From positions 1 through 33,657 of IMG/VR virus record IMGVR_UViG_3300028595_000041: 33,657 bases of DNA; one strand, written 5' to 3'. Below, one piece after another: positions 10,755 to 19,636 of the stretch. Source of the DNA: a virus. How positions within the stretch are numbered: position 1 is the first letter of the stretch; every line of letters starts with the position of its first letter. Under the pieces are notes generated by a model. That model made no database searches and was not told the origin of the DNA. It was given only the letters and a program-made list of their open reading frames with translations. The translations under genes were made by a program, and so were the position numbers.

Positions 10755-11986
10755 AGTTGCGGATGCCCTACCTCCATCCCAAGCAGAACGAAATCCGCCA
10801 GCATCCGGCCAGATTCAAGGTGGTGTCCTGCGGCCGCCGGTTCGGGAAGACCCTGCTCGCCGTTGCCATGATCTTCGCGTGCGCCGCCGAGGGTGGAGCC
10901 GCCTGGTGGGTCGGCCCGACCTCGCGAGAAGCCAAGATCGGCTGGAAGCAACTGCGCCAGATGGCCAAGGCGGTGCCGGGTGCGACCGTCCGCGAGGCCG
11001 ACAAGGAAATCGTGTTCCAGAACGGAGGTTGGCTCGCCGTCCTGTCGGCCGAGTCGGCCACGCTCCGCGGTGAAGGGCTCGACCTCGTCGTCATTGACGA
11101 GGCCGCTTTTTTGTCGAACCTGCGCCGGGTCTGGGAGTACGACCTGCGCGCCGCCCTGTCCGACCGCAAGGGCAAGGCGTTGTTCATCTCGAGCCCTGAC
11201 GGCCGCACCTACTTCTACGAGCTCTATCGCCTAGGGCAAGACCCAGAGCACGGCGAGTGGATGTCCTGGACCGCCACCAGCTACGAGAACCCGTATCTCG
11301 ATGCCGAGGAGATCGACGCCGCGAAAGACCTGCTGCCAGAGTGGGCGTTCCGCCAGGAGTATCTGGCCGAGTTCGTAACGTTCGCCGGCAAGGTGTACAA
11401 AGACTTCACGCCGGAATCAGAACATGTGTTCCACGGGGAGCCCGATTACAGCCTGTACCGCGAGTATTGGGGCGGCATCGACTTCGGGTTCACGAACCCG
11501 ACGTGCGTTGCCATCGGCGGCGTAGACCGTGACGATCGGCTAGACATCATCGACGGTCTATATCAGCCGAACCTAACCACGCCGCTGCTGGTCGAGCAGG
11601 TCAAGGCGTACCAGGAACGCTATGGCATTCGCCGCTGGTTCTGCGACCCGGCCGACCCGGATGCCATCGCACAGTTAAACGCTGCGCGCATCGACGCCGT
11701 TCCTGCGCCCCGCAACCGTATATCGCTCGAGCGGTCGAGCATCAAAGACGGAATCATTAAGGTTGAGTCGTTGCTGCGACAGAAGCGGCTGCGAATCAAC
11801 GCTTCCACGACGCCGCCGGATTTCATCGATTCTATGGACCAATACCGTTACCCTGACGAGCGGGAAGGCCGGGAGATCAAAGAGCAGCCGCTCAAGGTCT
11901 ACGACCACTTCCCTGATGCTCTGCGGTACATGGTGATGGGCCTGGCGATGTACGGCAGGGCGCCGCGCGTGAGGGTCGCGACATGA
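10751..11986 (+). CDS. terL: Terminase large subunit
   Basis: This 411-residue protein contains the packaging ATPase and nuclease. Walker A GRRFGKT is at 28-34, Walker B LVVIDEAAF has the acidic pair at 116-117, and a SSPDGRT coupling-type motif follows. The RNase H-like nuclease starts with GIDFGF (first catalytic Asp at 244), continues with CDPADPD and ends near DHFPDALRYM. It pumps DNA into the prohead and cuts it. The length is at the short end of the family but all core motifs are present. Its stop overlaps the portal start. Confidence 0.95.
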   Translation: MKLRMPYLHPKQNEIRQHPARFKVVSCGRRFGKTLLAVAMIFACAAEGGAAWWVGPTSREAKIGWKQLRQMAKAVPGATVREADKEIVFQNGGWLAVLSAESATLRGEGLDLVVIDEAAFLSNLRRVWEYDLRAALSDRKGKALFISSPDGRTYFYELYRLGQDPEHGEWMSWTATSYENPYLDAEEIDAAKDLLPEWAFRQEYLAEFVTFAGKVYKDFTPESEHVFHGEPDYSLYREYWGGIDFGFTNPTCVAIGGVDRDDRLDIIDGLYQPNLTTPLLVEQVKAYQERYGIRRWFCDPADPDAIAQLNAARIDAVPAPRNRISLERSSIKDGIIKVESLLRQKRLRINASTTPPDFIDSMDQYRYPDEREGREIKEQPLKVYDHFPDALRYMVMGLAMYGRAPRVRVAT

Positions 11987-14082
11987 GCTTCGTTAAGCGG
12001 ATCAAGCTGGCGGGCCAGGCGTTGGTCGGGAAGTCGACCGGGACGCTTAACGCGGACTGGCTGAACGGCCGCTACACGGGGGACGTCCGCGCCCATCGAG
12101 GCATGGGCAACGTTCTCGATTCGGCCTACTCGGCCAGCGCGATCGCCTACGCCTGCATCGACCGCATCGCCAAGGACGCCGCGGGCGTGCCGTTGGTGTA
12201 CGTGTCGGACCCCGAGGACATGGAGACCGAGGTCGGGCCGGACGACAAGGTGCGTCGCCTGTTCGAAAAGCCGGCCCAGGGCTTCACCACCCGCCGGCTG
12301 ATCGGCTGGACGACGATGATGAGGCAGCTACGGGGCGAGTGCTTCTGGCTGCTCGACTACCGTGGCGGCCGGCAGGCGCGCGGGTTCGTGCCATGGATCG
12401 ACCCGAAGAACTGGCGCGAGAAGGTCAGCGCGGCCGAGGGACTGTACGCTTGGGAGTTCCGGCACGGTAGCGACGGCGCAGGCACCGCGCCGGCCAGCGA
12501 CGTGCTGTGGATCGGCCAGGACAACCCATCAAACCCGTTCAGAGGCGTGTCCCCGCTGCAAGCCGCATCGGCTGCGGTCGGCATCGACGCGATGGGCGAC
12601 ACGCTGCAAGAGGACATGATATCCCGCGGCGGCGAGCGCGGCCTAGTGGCGGAGTACGAACACCCGCTAACTGACGAGCAGTACGACCAACTGATTAAGC
12701 ATCTAGCCGCCCGCCGCCCGGGCAAGGGGCAAGCGTCCCGAGACTTCGTCCTTGAGGGCGGGCTCAAGCTCGGCAACCCGGACTTCACCAAAGAGGACAT
12801 CGACATCCTCGCATGGCAGGGCGCGGCCAAGGACAAGATCTGTCACGTCTACGGGATGGCGCCGGTGCTGATCGGTGACGACGACGCGGCGCAGTTCAAG
12901 AGCGCGCCCGAGGCCATTAAGCTCTACTGGCAGCAGACGCTCGTTCCGCTGCTGCGATCCTATGAGGACGCTTGGGACCGATTCTTTGTCGAGGGTCTGA
13001 ACATCGAGACGTATGTCCGGTTCGACCTGTCGAAGGTCGCCGCGCTGCAAGAGGACCAGCAGGAGATGGTCGGCATTGCGCGCCAGGTCTGGGACATGGG
13101 CATGTCATTCGCCGCTGTCAACGCCCGCTACGGGCTTGGCTTCGATGACGAGATGGCCGCCGAAGCGGATATGATGCCGCGGCTGACATTCCAGCCGGCC
13201 GAGGACGACGAGGACGGGCCAGAGCCGGAGAAGCGATTCAAGGGTTTGACGAACGCCGATATCCGCAAGCGGGCTTCCGACTCGCGCTTCGTGATTCAGC
13301 GACAGCGGATGTTGGCCCGCCTCGAGCGAGGGACGATCGGGACGCTTCGGTCTGCGGCTAAGGAGTTCCAGACCAAGACCCTCGAGATCGTCAAGGATGC
13401 GATTGACGAACACGGGCTGACCGGGCTTGCCGCCATGACCGCGGCCAACGGGCTGAAGGAGATCGCCCAGCAGTTCGGCGATGCGGTCGAGGGCGCGTGC
13501 GCGCCGGCCCACCGCGAGGCTGCCGAGGTCGGCGTGGCCAGCATCCAGGAGCTCGTAGATGGCAAGGCTCTAGCGTGGCACGACCGGCGCAAGGCGCTGA
13601 CGTTCGCCCCGGAGACTGAGGAAACGATGCTCGCCCGCCAGCGGTGGCTCCGCGACTACACTGGGCCGGGCTGGATCGAGGGCGTAGCGGACAAGGTGGT
13701 CGAGGCGGTCAAGACGGCGGGCGAACAGGGCGAGTCTCAAGCGTTCGTGACCGCGGCTATACGCCAAGAATGGTCGCGCTGGTCCAAGTCCCAGGCCGAG
13801 GTCATCGCCCGCACCGAGATCGGCACGCTGTACAACGCTTCGCGGTTCAACGAGATGGGCCGGCAGGAGTTCAAGAAGCATGAGTGGGTGACCTCGATAG
13901 ACGAGTCGACGCGGACCAGCCATTACAACACCGACACTCAAGTGCGGAGGGTTGGCGAGCCGTTCGAACTGGTTGACGAAAACGGCTCAACGACCCGCAT
14001 GATGCACCCGCAGGCAAGCGGCGCCCCGGCAGGCGAGGTTATCAACTGCCGGTGCGAGACTATCCCGGTAGTGGAGGACTGA
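11983..14082 (+). CDS. Portal protein fused to MuF-type minor head domain
   Basis: At 699 residues this is far longer than a usual HK97-type portal of roughly 400-500 residues. Residues 1-430 are portal: an ACIDRIAKDAAGVPL opening, WLLDYRGG, LWIGQDNPSNPFRGVSPL and YGMAPVLIGDDDAAQFKSAPEAIKLYWQQTLVPLL. After an acidic, Pro-rich linker (about 405-420) comes a helical region, and residues about 590-699 form a Mu F-like domain (AEVIARTEIGTLYNASRFN, then GEVINCRCETIPV). The portal forms the DNA entry ring at one capsid vertex. MuF proteins are head-completion proteins packaged with the portal. Fusion makes their stoichiometry fixed. Confidence 0.88.
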   Translation: MSFVKRIKLAGQALVGKSTGTLNADWLNGRYTGDVRAHRGMGNVLDSAYSASAIAYACIDRIAKDAAGVPLVYVSDPEDMETEVGPDDKVRRLFEKPAQGFTTRRLIGWTTMMRQLRGECFWLLDYRGGRQARGFVPWIDPKNWREKVSAAEGLYAWEFRHGSDGAGTAPASDVLWIGQDNPSNPFRGVSPLQAASAAVGIDAMGDTLQEDMISRGGERGLVAEYEHPLTDEQYDQLIKHLAARRPGKGQASRDFVLEGGLKLGNPDFTKEDIDILAWQGAAKDKICHVYGMAPVLIGDDDAAQFKSAPEAIKLYWQQTLVPLLRSYEDAWDRFFVEGLNIETYVRFDLSKVAALQEDQQEMVGIARQVWDMGMSFAAVNARYGLGFDDEMAAEADMMPRLTFQPAEDDEDGPEPEKRFKGLTNADIRKRASDSRFVIQRQRMLARLERGTIGTLRSAAKEFQTKTLEIVKDAIDEHGLTGLAAMTAANGLKEIAQQFGDAVEGACAPAHREAAEVGVASIQELVDGKALAWHDRRKALTFAPETEETMLARQRWLRDYTGPGWIEGVADKVVEAVKTAGEQGESQAFVTAAIRQEWSRWSKSQAEVIARTEIGTLYNASRFNEMGRQEFKKHEWVTSIDESTRTSHYNTDTQVRRVGEPFELVDENGSTTRMMHPQASGAPAGEVINCRCETIPVVED

Positions 14083-14083
14083 C

Positions 14084-14728
14084 ATGGAAACGCGGCGCAA
14101 GCTATTCACCGGCAAGGTTATTGACGCACCCGCGGGTAAGCCGATCGTGGCCGTCGTCTCGACCAGCGACCCCGACCTGATCGGCGACGTGATCCACCAG
14201 GGCCCGAACGACCGCGGCAAGGGCTGGCTGCTGGACGACTTCAACGCCCGCGGCCGGGTCTACTGGATGCACGACCCGTTCCGCCCGAACCTCGCCAAGG
14301 CATCGGCCAAGGTCGATGGGACGCGTCTGCTGCTGTCGGTGCAGTTCGACCAGGGCGACGATTTCGCCCGTGAACTGGACCGCAAGTACCGCGAGGGCTA
14401 CCTGACCGAGTGGTCGGTGGGATTCCGGCCGGTCGAGTACGACGAGAACAACGAGCACGGCGGCTGGACGATCTACGAGGCTGCGCTGGATGAGGTATCC
14501 GCGGTGAACCAGGGGATGCACCCCGGGACGGGCGTTATCAGCAAGGCATACAACGACTACGCCGATATGGCCGCCGAGGTCACCACCGCGCTGGACAGCT
14601 ACGACAAGCGTCTGCGCGAGATCGAGGCTGCCGTGATGCGGATGGAGAACAAGCACGACGAAATCAGGGCTGCCGCCCAACTCCGGGCGATGGTCGAACA
14701 GTTGCGCCGGGGCCGCGCCCGCGCCTAG
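14084..14728 (+). CDS. Prohead protease (HK97-type, S78)
   Basis: This 214-residue protein matches the HK97 prohead protease family. STSDPDLIGDVI leads the core, WMHDPF holds the likely catalytic His63, EWSVGF holds the likely nucleophile Ser111, and LDEVSAVNQGMHPGT is the usual closing block. It cleaves the N-terminal scaffold part of the capsid protein and itself during maturation. The C-terminal 60 residues are a charged coiled coil that probably targets it into the prohead. It lies between portal and capsid genes, the canonical order. Confidence 0.92.
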   Translation: METRRKLFTGKVIDAPAGKPIVAVVSTSDPDLIGDVIHQGPNDRGKGWLLDDFNARGRVYWMHDPFRPNLAKASAKVDGTRLLLSVQFDQGDDFARELDRKYREGYLTEWSVGFRPVEYDENNEHGGWTIYEAALDEVSAVNQGMHPGTGVISKAYNDYADMAAEVTTALDSYDKRLREIEAAVMRMENKHDEIRAAAQLRAMVEQLRRGRARA

Positions 14729-14789
14729 CGGGTAAGGGTTCTAGCATCGTAGAAGACGGACGACAACAGACCAAGGATGGGACGATACC

Positions 14790-16040
14790 ATGAGTGATGA
14801 ACTGAACAAGAGCATCGAAGACCTCGGCGCTGAGTTCAAGTCCATCCAGGAGCGGCTCGAGAAGGTGACCGTCGATCACGACGACATCAAGGCCGCCAAG
14901 GATGAGCTCGAGCAGATCAAGACCGCTCGGGTGGAGGACGAGAAGAAGCGTGACGCGATGGTCGAGCAGTTGGCCGAAGTGAAGGCCATCCTGCGGGACA
15001 ACCACGGCAAGTCGGGCGCCAACGACTGGCGCAACGAGTTCCAGAACTTCATCAAGGCCGCGTACCACGACAAGCACGGCCTCCGCAAGCCGGAGTGGCT
15101 GACCAAGGCGACCGGCGATCTGGTCACCGACGTTGACGCTTCCGGTGGATACCTGGTCCCGCGCGGTGTCGCCGACTCCGTCGTGGACCTCACCCTGGTC
15201 AGTGGCAACATCTGGCCGATCCTCGACAAGTTCGTCATGCCGGCCGGTATGAGCATTCGCTCGCCCTGGCCGTCCACCCAGGCCAGTGTCGGCTGGCGGC
15301 GCGGTGCTACCGGCCTGCCCGGACAGGGCACGGTCGCCGGCCAGATGGACCCGGTTCCCGTGTTCGGTGCGGATACGATCTTCCCGGACTGGATTCGCGG
15401 CTGGCAGCCGATCGCCAACGAGGCGTTTACCGCCCCGGGTATCTCGCTGCCGGACACCATCGCGATGCAGCTCACCGAGCAGATCGTCCGCCGGATCGAA
15501 AGAGCGGTTATCCGTGGCTACGACGGCACGGCGACCCAGAACACCGATGCGACCGACCCGAAGGACGGCATCCTGTATGCCGCCAACGTCAACACCCAGA
15601 CCCCGATGGCTACCGTGACCTATGCGCTCGTCAAGACGTTCATTGGTGAGTGTCTTGCCGCCCATGAGGGCGCGGCCGATGTCAACGGTAACTACATCGT
15701 CACCACCCCGGCTGTGGCTCATGTGCTCAAGGGCAACATGACGCAGACGGGCATCACCTGGGGCGATCCTGGTACGGGCTACGGTGAGCGACTGCACGGG
15801 TATCGCTTCCTGACCCACCCCTACGTCAACCGCGTCCGCACCACGGATGAGCGCGATTACATCGTTCTCAGCCCGTTGCAGAAGATCCGCGTCGGCTGGT
15901 CGGGTCAGTTCTTCGTGAACTTCAACGATTCGGTTGAGTTCACCAGCAACAACACGCTGCTGCTGGTCAGCACTCACGCCGATTACGGCCTGGGCAACCC
16001 GGACATGCATCACTGCGGTTCGTTCACCGCCCTCGCCTAG
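14790..16040 (+). CDS. Major capsid protein (HK97 fold)
   Basis: This is a 416-residue protein. Residues 1-75 are a charged coiled coil (the delta-domain scaffold normally removed by the protease). The mature HK97-type body begins around residue 110 and is recognisable by DVDASGGYLVPRGVADSVVDL, IWPILDKFVMPAGMSIRSPW, the PANEAF-like WQPIANEAFTAPG segment and the C-terminal RVGWSGQFFVNFNDSVEF. It starts 61 bases after the protease gene, with AAGGA at 14773-14777 as a rather distant ribosome site. A strong hairpin follows the gene. Confidence 0.93.
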   Translation: MSDELNKSIEDLGAEFKSIQERLEKVTVDHDDIKAAKDELEQIKTARVEDEKKRDAMVEQLAEVKAILRDNHGKSGANDWRNEFQNFIKAAYHDKHGLRKPEWLTKATGDLVTDVDASGGYLVPRGVADSVVDLTLVSGNIWPILDKFVMPAGMSIRSPWPSTQASVGWRRGATGLPGQGTVAGQMDPVPVFGADTIFPDWIRGWQPIANEAFTAPGISLPDTIAMQLTEQIVRRIERAVIRGYDGTATQNTDATDPKDGILYAANVNTQTPMATVTYALVKTFIGECLAAHEGAADVNGNYIVTTPAVAHVLKGNMTQTGITWGDPGTGYGERLHGYRFLTHPYVNRVRTTDERDYIVLSPLQKIRVGWSGQFFVNFNDSVEFTSNNTLLLVSTHADYGLGNPDMHHCGSFTALA

Positions 16041-16055
16041 CGCGGGCAACAACCA

Positions 16056-16077
16056 AGGGGGGACTCCGGTCCCCCCT
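16056..16077 (+). terminator. Strong hairpin after the capsid gene
   Basis: AGGGGGGAC (16056-16064) and GTCCCCCCT (16069-16077) form a perfect 9-bp stem closed by a C(TCCG)G loop, a UNCG tetraloop that makes very stable RNA hairpins. There is no T-run, and the next gene's GAGGA ribosome site starts four bases later. It probably protects or partially terminates the capsid mRNA so that capsid exceeds downstream proteins. Confidence 0.65.
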
Positions 16078-16088
16078 GCCGAGGAACG

Positions 16089-16655
16089 ATGAAGATTTCG
16101 CCGGTACACGCTGAGTATCGCCTGGCCCACCTCGAGAAGGTGAAAGAGGAGATGCTTGTCCTGGGTCCGCCGAAGATCCGCGCGGTCTGGTGCGAGGACC
16201 GCGGAGTCTGGGCGGCGCTCGAGGGGTGCCACCGGCTGCACGCTGCGCTTGAGCTCGGCCTCGAGCCGATCATCGTCCCGGTCGACTACGAACCGGGCAT
16301 GACATGGTCCGATGTCGGGATGGGCCACGACTACATCGCCGGGGCTATCAGTCTCGACAAGGTTATCGAAAACGCCGGGACGTTCTACGTGATCGGGTTC
16401 GGCGAAGACAGGTTGCCGGCGCCTAATGAGGTGCGGCGGCCAGGACCAGGGGAAGTCATGAAATACAGAATCGTTCTCCCCATCAATTTCGACTTCAACG
16501 GCAAGATCGTCGGGGGCGTAGGGACTGAGTTTACCAGCGAGGAAGCGACCATCGACGTATCGGACTACGTGACGATGGGCTACCTCGAGATCATCAGCGA
16601 CCCGCCGAAGACGACCAAGGAGCGGCGCCGGTCGCCGATTCGAAAGGCCAAGTGA
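16089..16655 (+). CDS. ParB-like-domain protein in the head module
   Basis: This is a 188-residue protein. Residues about 15-70 have the ParB/Srx-like pattern (IRAVWCEDRGVWAALEGCHRLHAALELGLEPIIVPVD), seen in other proteins as a DNA- or nucleotide-binding module. From Met124 a different, beta-rich part begins (KYRIVLPINFDFNGKIVGGVG) with a basic tail. AGGGGAA lies just before ATG 16458, so the second part could also be made separately from an internal start, as a small head protein. Function in the head is unclear. Confidence 0.6.
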   Translation: MKISPVHAEYRLAHLEKVKEEMLVLGPPKIRAVWCEDRGVWAALEGCHRLHAALELGLEPIIVPVDYEPGMTWSDVGMGHDYIAGAISLDKVIENAGTFYVIGFGEDRLPAPNEVRRPGPGEVMKYRIVLPINFDFNGKIVGGVGTEFTSEEATIDVSDYVTMGYLEIISDPPKTTKERRRSPIRKAK

Positions 16656-16804
16656 TGAACACCGCGCACGTCGCGACGACCGACGACGACCTCATGGAGA
16701 TGTTTGACGTGATGGCCGACGTGATGTGTTTCGAGGCCGACGTCGTTGTCTTCCCAGGTGGCTACCGATTGGAGGTACGTCATGGCGATCAGCGTAACGA
16801 CTGA
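16655..16804 (+). CDS. Hypothetical acidic protein, 49 residues
   Basis: ATG 16655 overlaps the previous stop, and the frame ends at TGA 16802-16804, overlapping the next gene by 23 bases. The product is rich in Asp and Met with a short beta-like segment (VVVFPGGYRLEV). Support is position and coupling only. Confidence 0.4.
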   Translation: MNTAHVATTDDDLMEMFDVMADVMCFEADVVVFPGGYRLEVRHGDQRND

Positions 16805-17363
16805 CCCGATCGTGACCGCGGCCTATGTGACCGACGCGACCGGTCTGGACGCAGAAGACGAGATCGATCACCTGATTAACTTCGCTTCGGCGGCGTTCCT
16901 GCGGTTCACCAATCGGGCTCGGATCACGTCGGGCGCTGTGACCGAGACGGTCAACCGTCCGCCTCGCGATGTGCCGGTTATCTGGTTGAAGGCGGCGCCG
17001 GTCGACACCGACGAGACGTTCACGATCCTTTCGCTGTTCGAGGGCGAAACGAACGAGACGCTTTCCGAGAGTGACTACTCGCTGACCGCTGCGAGCGGCC
17101 GGCTGTACCTGCGGAATCACACGTCCCTGGGTGGCGCTTGGGGCTACCAGTTGCAGATCGACTACACGGGCGGCTGGACGACGGTGCCGAATGACGTGAT
17201 GGGCGGGGCGATCGAGTTGATTCGCGTTATGCGCCAGCGGTCGGTCGAGGGCCAGGCCGGCGTTCGATATAGCGGGTTCGGCGGGACTAACCAGGGACTA
17301 GAGACTGCCATGATAACCGAGTCGGTAGCGGACGCCTGGTGGCCGTACAGGATTTTGCCGTGA
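16782..17363 (+). CDS. Head-tail connector (gp6-like adaptor)
   Basis: The product is 193 residues from ATG 16782, with GGAGG at 16771-16775. The N-terminal helices (TAAYVTDATGLDAEDEIDHLINFASAAFLRFTNR) followed by a beta part (TETVNRPPRDVPVIWLKAAPV, GRLYLRN, YQLQIDYTGGWTTVP) and a closing helix match the phage gp6-like connector family that forms a ring below the portal. The order after the capsid gene agrees. Confidence 0.75.
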   Translation: MAISVTTDPIVTAAYVTDATGLDAEDEIDHLINFASAAFLRFTNRARITSGAVTETVNRPPRDVPVIWLKAAPVDTDETFTILSLFEGETNETLSESDYSLTAASGRLYLRNHTSLGGAWGYQLQIDYTGGWTTVPNDVMGGAIELIRVMRQRSVEGQAGVRYSGFGGTNQGLETAMITESVADAWWPYRILP

Positions 17364-17872
17364 GCGCATCGTTTGAAATGAGCGCGGTGATGAAAGCCAA
17401 CGCTGTCCGCAATATCGCGGGAGGCAAAGGCAACGCGAAGACGAAGGCTGGCACGAAGGCTGGTTTGAGCAAAGCCATTGCCCACCTCGTGCGCGAGCAC
17501 AAGCGGAGTAACAAGTATCTGTTGCCGGGCGGCGGTGCGAAGGCGTGGAGGGCGGCACACAACCTCATTATCCGAACTCGTTCGGGCCGACTCAAAAAGT
17601 CGTACAAGCCCGCGTTCTCCAAGGATGGCATGATTGCCAGCTACGGCTCCGATCTGAAATACGCTCAATACCTCGAGGAAGGCACGCGCGCCCACGGTCC
17701 GGTATCAGCCAAGGCGCTGCGGTTCAAGATCGGCGGCCGGTGGGTCTACGCCAAATGGGTCAAGGGCATCAGGGCGCGCAAGCACATGGAGAAGCTAGAG
17801 CGCCGCGAGGGCAAGGCGATTGAAAAGATCATAGCCGACGCGATCGCGAAGGAGTTCGCCAGTGGCAAATAG
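17360..17872 (+). CDS. Tail completion / HK97 gp10-like protein
   Basis: The product is 170 residues from GTG 17360 (GTGA overlap). GTG 17339 and ATG 17378 are in-frame alternatives. It is basic, with GRLKKSYKP and the family-typical YAQYLEEGTRAHGPVSAKALRFKIGG block (residues about 100-128), which characterises HK97 gp10-like minor head/neck proteins. It probably connects the neck to the tail. The gene order connector, gp10-like, tail terminator, tail tube is conventional. Confidence 0.78.
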   Translation: MSASFEMSAVMKANAVRNIAGGKGNAKTKAGTKAGLSKAIAHLVREHKRSNKYLLPGGGAKAWRAAHNLIIRTRSGRLKKSYKPAFSKDGMIASYGSDLKYAQYLEEGTRAHGPVSAKALRFKIGGRWVYAKWVKGIRARKHMEKLERREGKAIEKIIADAIAKEFASGK

Positions 17873-18341
17873 CGCGCGGCAGAAGGTCTACACGAACGTC
17901 AGGACGCTTATCGACGCCCTGGCGGCCGGCGGGTCCATCGGCGACTACACCGTCGAGACTACGCCCAAGGTCGTGGACAACCAGGCGCAGGCGTTCGGCG
18001 ATAACGCCGAGGTTGTCGTCTGGGTCGAGATGGGGACCGAGGAGATGGAGCCGGACGGGACGCACATCGGCGACAAGTCGCACCGCGTTGCCCTGACTGT
18101 AGAGGTCAACATCCTGGTCCGCAAGAAAGCCAGCGCGACGCTGGTCACCGAGGCCAATAACGCCCTGCAAGACATCCGCAACGTGATCCATGCATCGCGG
18201 ACGACTTGGCGCAACGTGGCCGGGGCCGATTGGGTCGGGTTCGGGGACTGCTCGACCGACGAGGGAATGCTTAGTTACGACAACAAGATCCTGTTTTCAC
18301 AAGCCCTGGTGTTTAGCTACGCCGGCGGCCCAACTTGGTAG
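17862..18341 (+). CDS. Tail terminator-like protein
   Basis: This 159-residue protein starts at GTG 17862, overlapping the previous gene by 11 bases. N-terminal helix KVYTNVRTLIDALAA, then a mixed beta region (EVVVWVEMGTEE, HRVALTVEVNILVRK) and a helix TEANNALQDIRNVI resemble gp11/gpU-like tail terminators, which cap the tail tube and join it to the head. No single diagnostic motif exists, so the call depends on size, pattern and place before the tail tube gene. Confidence 0.65.
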   Translation: MANSARQKVYTNVRTLIDALAAGGSIGDYTVETTPKVVDNQAQAFGDNAEVVVWVEMGTEEMEPDGTHIGDKSHRVALTVEVNILVRKKASATLVTEANNALQDIRNVIHASRTTWRNVAGADWVGFGDCSTDEGMLSYDNKILFSQALVFSYAGGPTW

Positions 18342-18349
18342 GTTAGGAA

Positions 18350-19249
18350 ATGGCGCAGTATGACAGATCTCTAGGCTGGGTGGCCTTCGACACCGAAACC
18401 TCGTATGGCACGGCGGAGTCGTCGCCCGTCTACCAGCACGGGATCAGAGTGTCGCCGACCTACAACGAGTCAAGGCCGATTCCGCCGGTGCTCGGCAGCA
18501 ACGCCGCGCACGTCGGACGGCGCATCAACACCCACTGGTCCGGGTCGGTGACCCTAGGGCATTCGGACGAGGCGGACGACCTCGAAATCCTGTATGCCCA
18601 CTTCGGCACCGACGCCAGCGTGGCGCATACCTGGGTTATTGGTAGCACGATCGAGAACGACAGCCTGACGCTGATGTACGACCTGAACGGCATCGTCTTC
18701 ACCGTGAACGGCTGTATCGGGTCGGGCATTACATGGAACCTCGCGAACAACGACTATTCGGCTTGCGCGGTGGACCTGATCGGGCGCGCGCCTACGCGCG
18801 GGAACAGCGCGGGCAGCCCGACCCTACCGCCGGCGTCTGAACTCGTCATCCCGGGCGATCTCGGGACGTTCACGGTGGGCGGGACGGCGATCGCTGGGAT
18901 CACCGGCGCGTCGATCTCCTACACCAGGCAGATCACCGGCATGGACCGGCAGCGGCTCGGCTCTGCGGTGCTGCCGCAGCCGATCATCTACGGTCGGCCG
19001 ACGATCACCGCGACGTTCAACCTCGAGCTAGACGACGACACCGGCAACGACACGGTGGCCGAGATTGACGAGATGCTGGCGAACAACGCGGTTGGCGAGG
19101 CGCAGGCTGGGACCGCAGGCACGATCGTGCTGGACAACTTCACCCTGACCGGCTGCCAGATGATGGGCGACCTGCCGGAGTTGGCGCGGGGCTTGGCTCC
19201 GTTCACCTTCCGGGTCGCCGCGACTGGCCTGTCCGTGACGGTAGCGTAG
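18350..19249 (+). CDS. Major tail tube protein
   Basis: This 299-residue protein is beta-rich: residues 1-150 and 165-299 look like two repeated barrel halves (WSGSVTLGHS, GITWNLANNDYSACAVDLIGRAP, then FTVGGTAIAGITGASISYTRQI and RPTITATFNLELDDD). Such two-part tubes line the tail lumen. The position between the terminator-like gene and the two tail chaperone frames is standard. I recognise it by context and composition rather than a motif. Confidence 0.75.
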   Translation: MAQYDRSLGWVAFDTETSYGTAESSPVYQHGIRVSPTYNESRPIPPVLGSNAAHVGRRINTHWSGSVTLGHSDEADDLEILYAHFGTDASVAHTWVIGSTIENDSLTLMYDLNGIVFTVNGCIGSGITWNLANNDYSACAVDLIGRAPTRGNSAGSPTLPPASELVIPGDLGTFTVGGTAIAGITGASISYTRQITGMDRQRLGSAVLPQPIIYGRPTITATFNLELDDDTGNDTVAEIDEMLANNAVGEAQAGTAGTIVLDNFTLTGCQMMGDLPELARGLAPFTFRVAATGLSVTVA

Positions 19250-19261
19250 AAAGGAACCGCG

Positions 19262-19636
19262 TTGAGTAGCGTGACGCAGATCCTAGACCGGAACAACGTC
19301 GTCCACACGGTCGACGAGATCGACTTTCTCTGCCGCCGGTGGGGCATGTCGATGGCGCTTCAAGCGTTCGGCCCCGGGGCGTTCGCGATCGTGGACGACG
19401 GCAAGGTCGAGTTCCAGGCCGAGAGCCTGGGCAACCGCGCGGAGACGTGCGAGAAAGTACTGCGGGCGGTCATGATCTCGCCAGCCCTCGGCGACCAGAC
19501 GGACGAGGAGAACGATGTCGTGTCGTTCCAGGATCTCGGCGATCTGGCGTTTGCGCTGTTCGCCGAGGTAACCGGGGAGGTCCAGGCCGACGCCGCGGGT
19601 TTTCCCGAATCCTCCGCGGAGAAAACGGAGGACTAA
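19262..19636 (+). CDS. Tail assembly chaperone (gpG-like)
   Basis: The product is 124 residues from TTG 19262, supported by AAGGA at 19251-19255. GTG 19271 is an alternative. It is acidic and helical, with the conserved-type layout of gpG chaperones that hold the tape measure during tail assembly. The stop comes nine bases after the frameshift site, and a -1 frame continues into a 49-residue extension. Confidence 0.75.
   Translation: MSSVTQILDRNNVVHTVDEIDFLCRRWGMSMALQAFGPGAFAIVDDGKVEFQAESLGNRAETCEKVLRAVMISPALGDQTDEENDVVSFQDLGDLAFALFAEVTGEVQADAAGFPESSAEKTED

Noticed and set aside
14664-16328. 554-residue frame on the minus strand
   Set aside because: It lies antisense to the unmistakable capsid gene and protease end. 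Long antisense frames are expected in GC-rich coding DNA with biased third positions.
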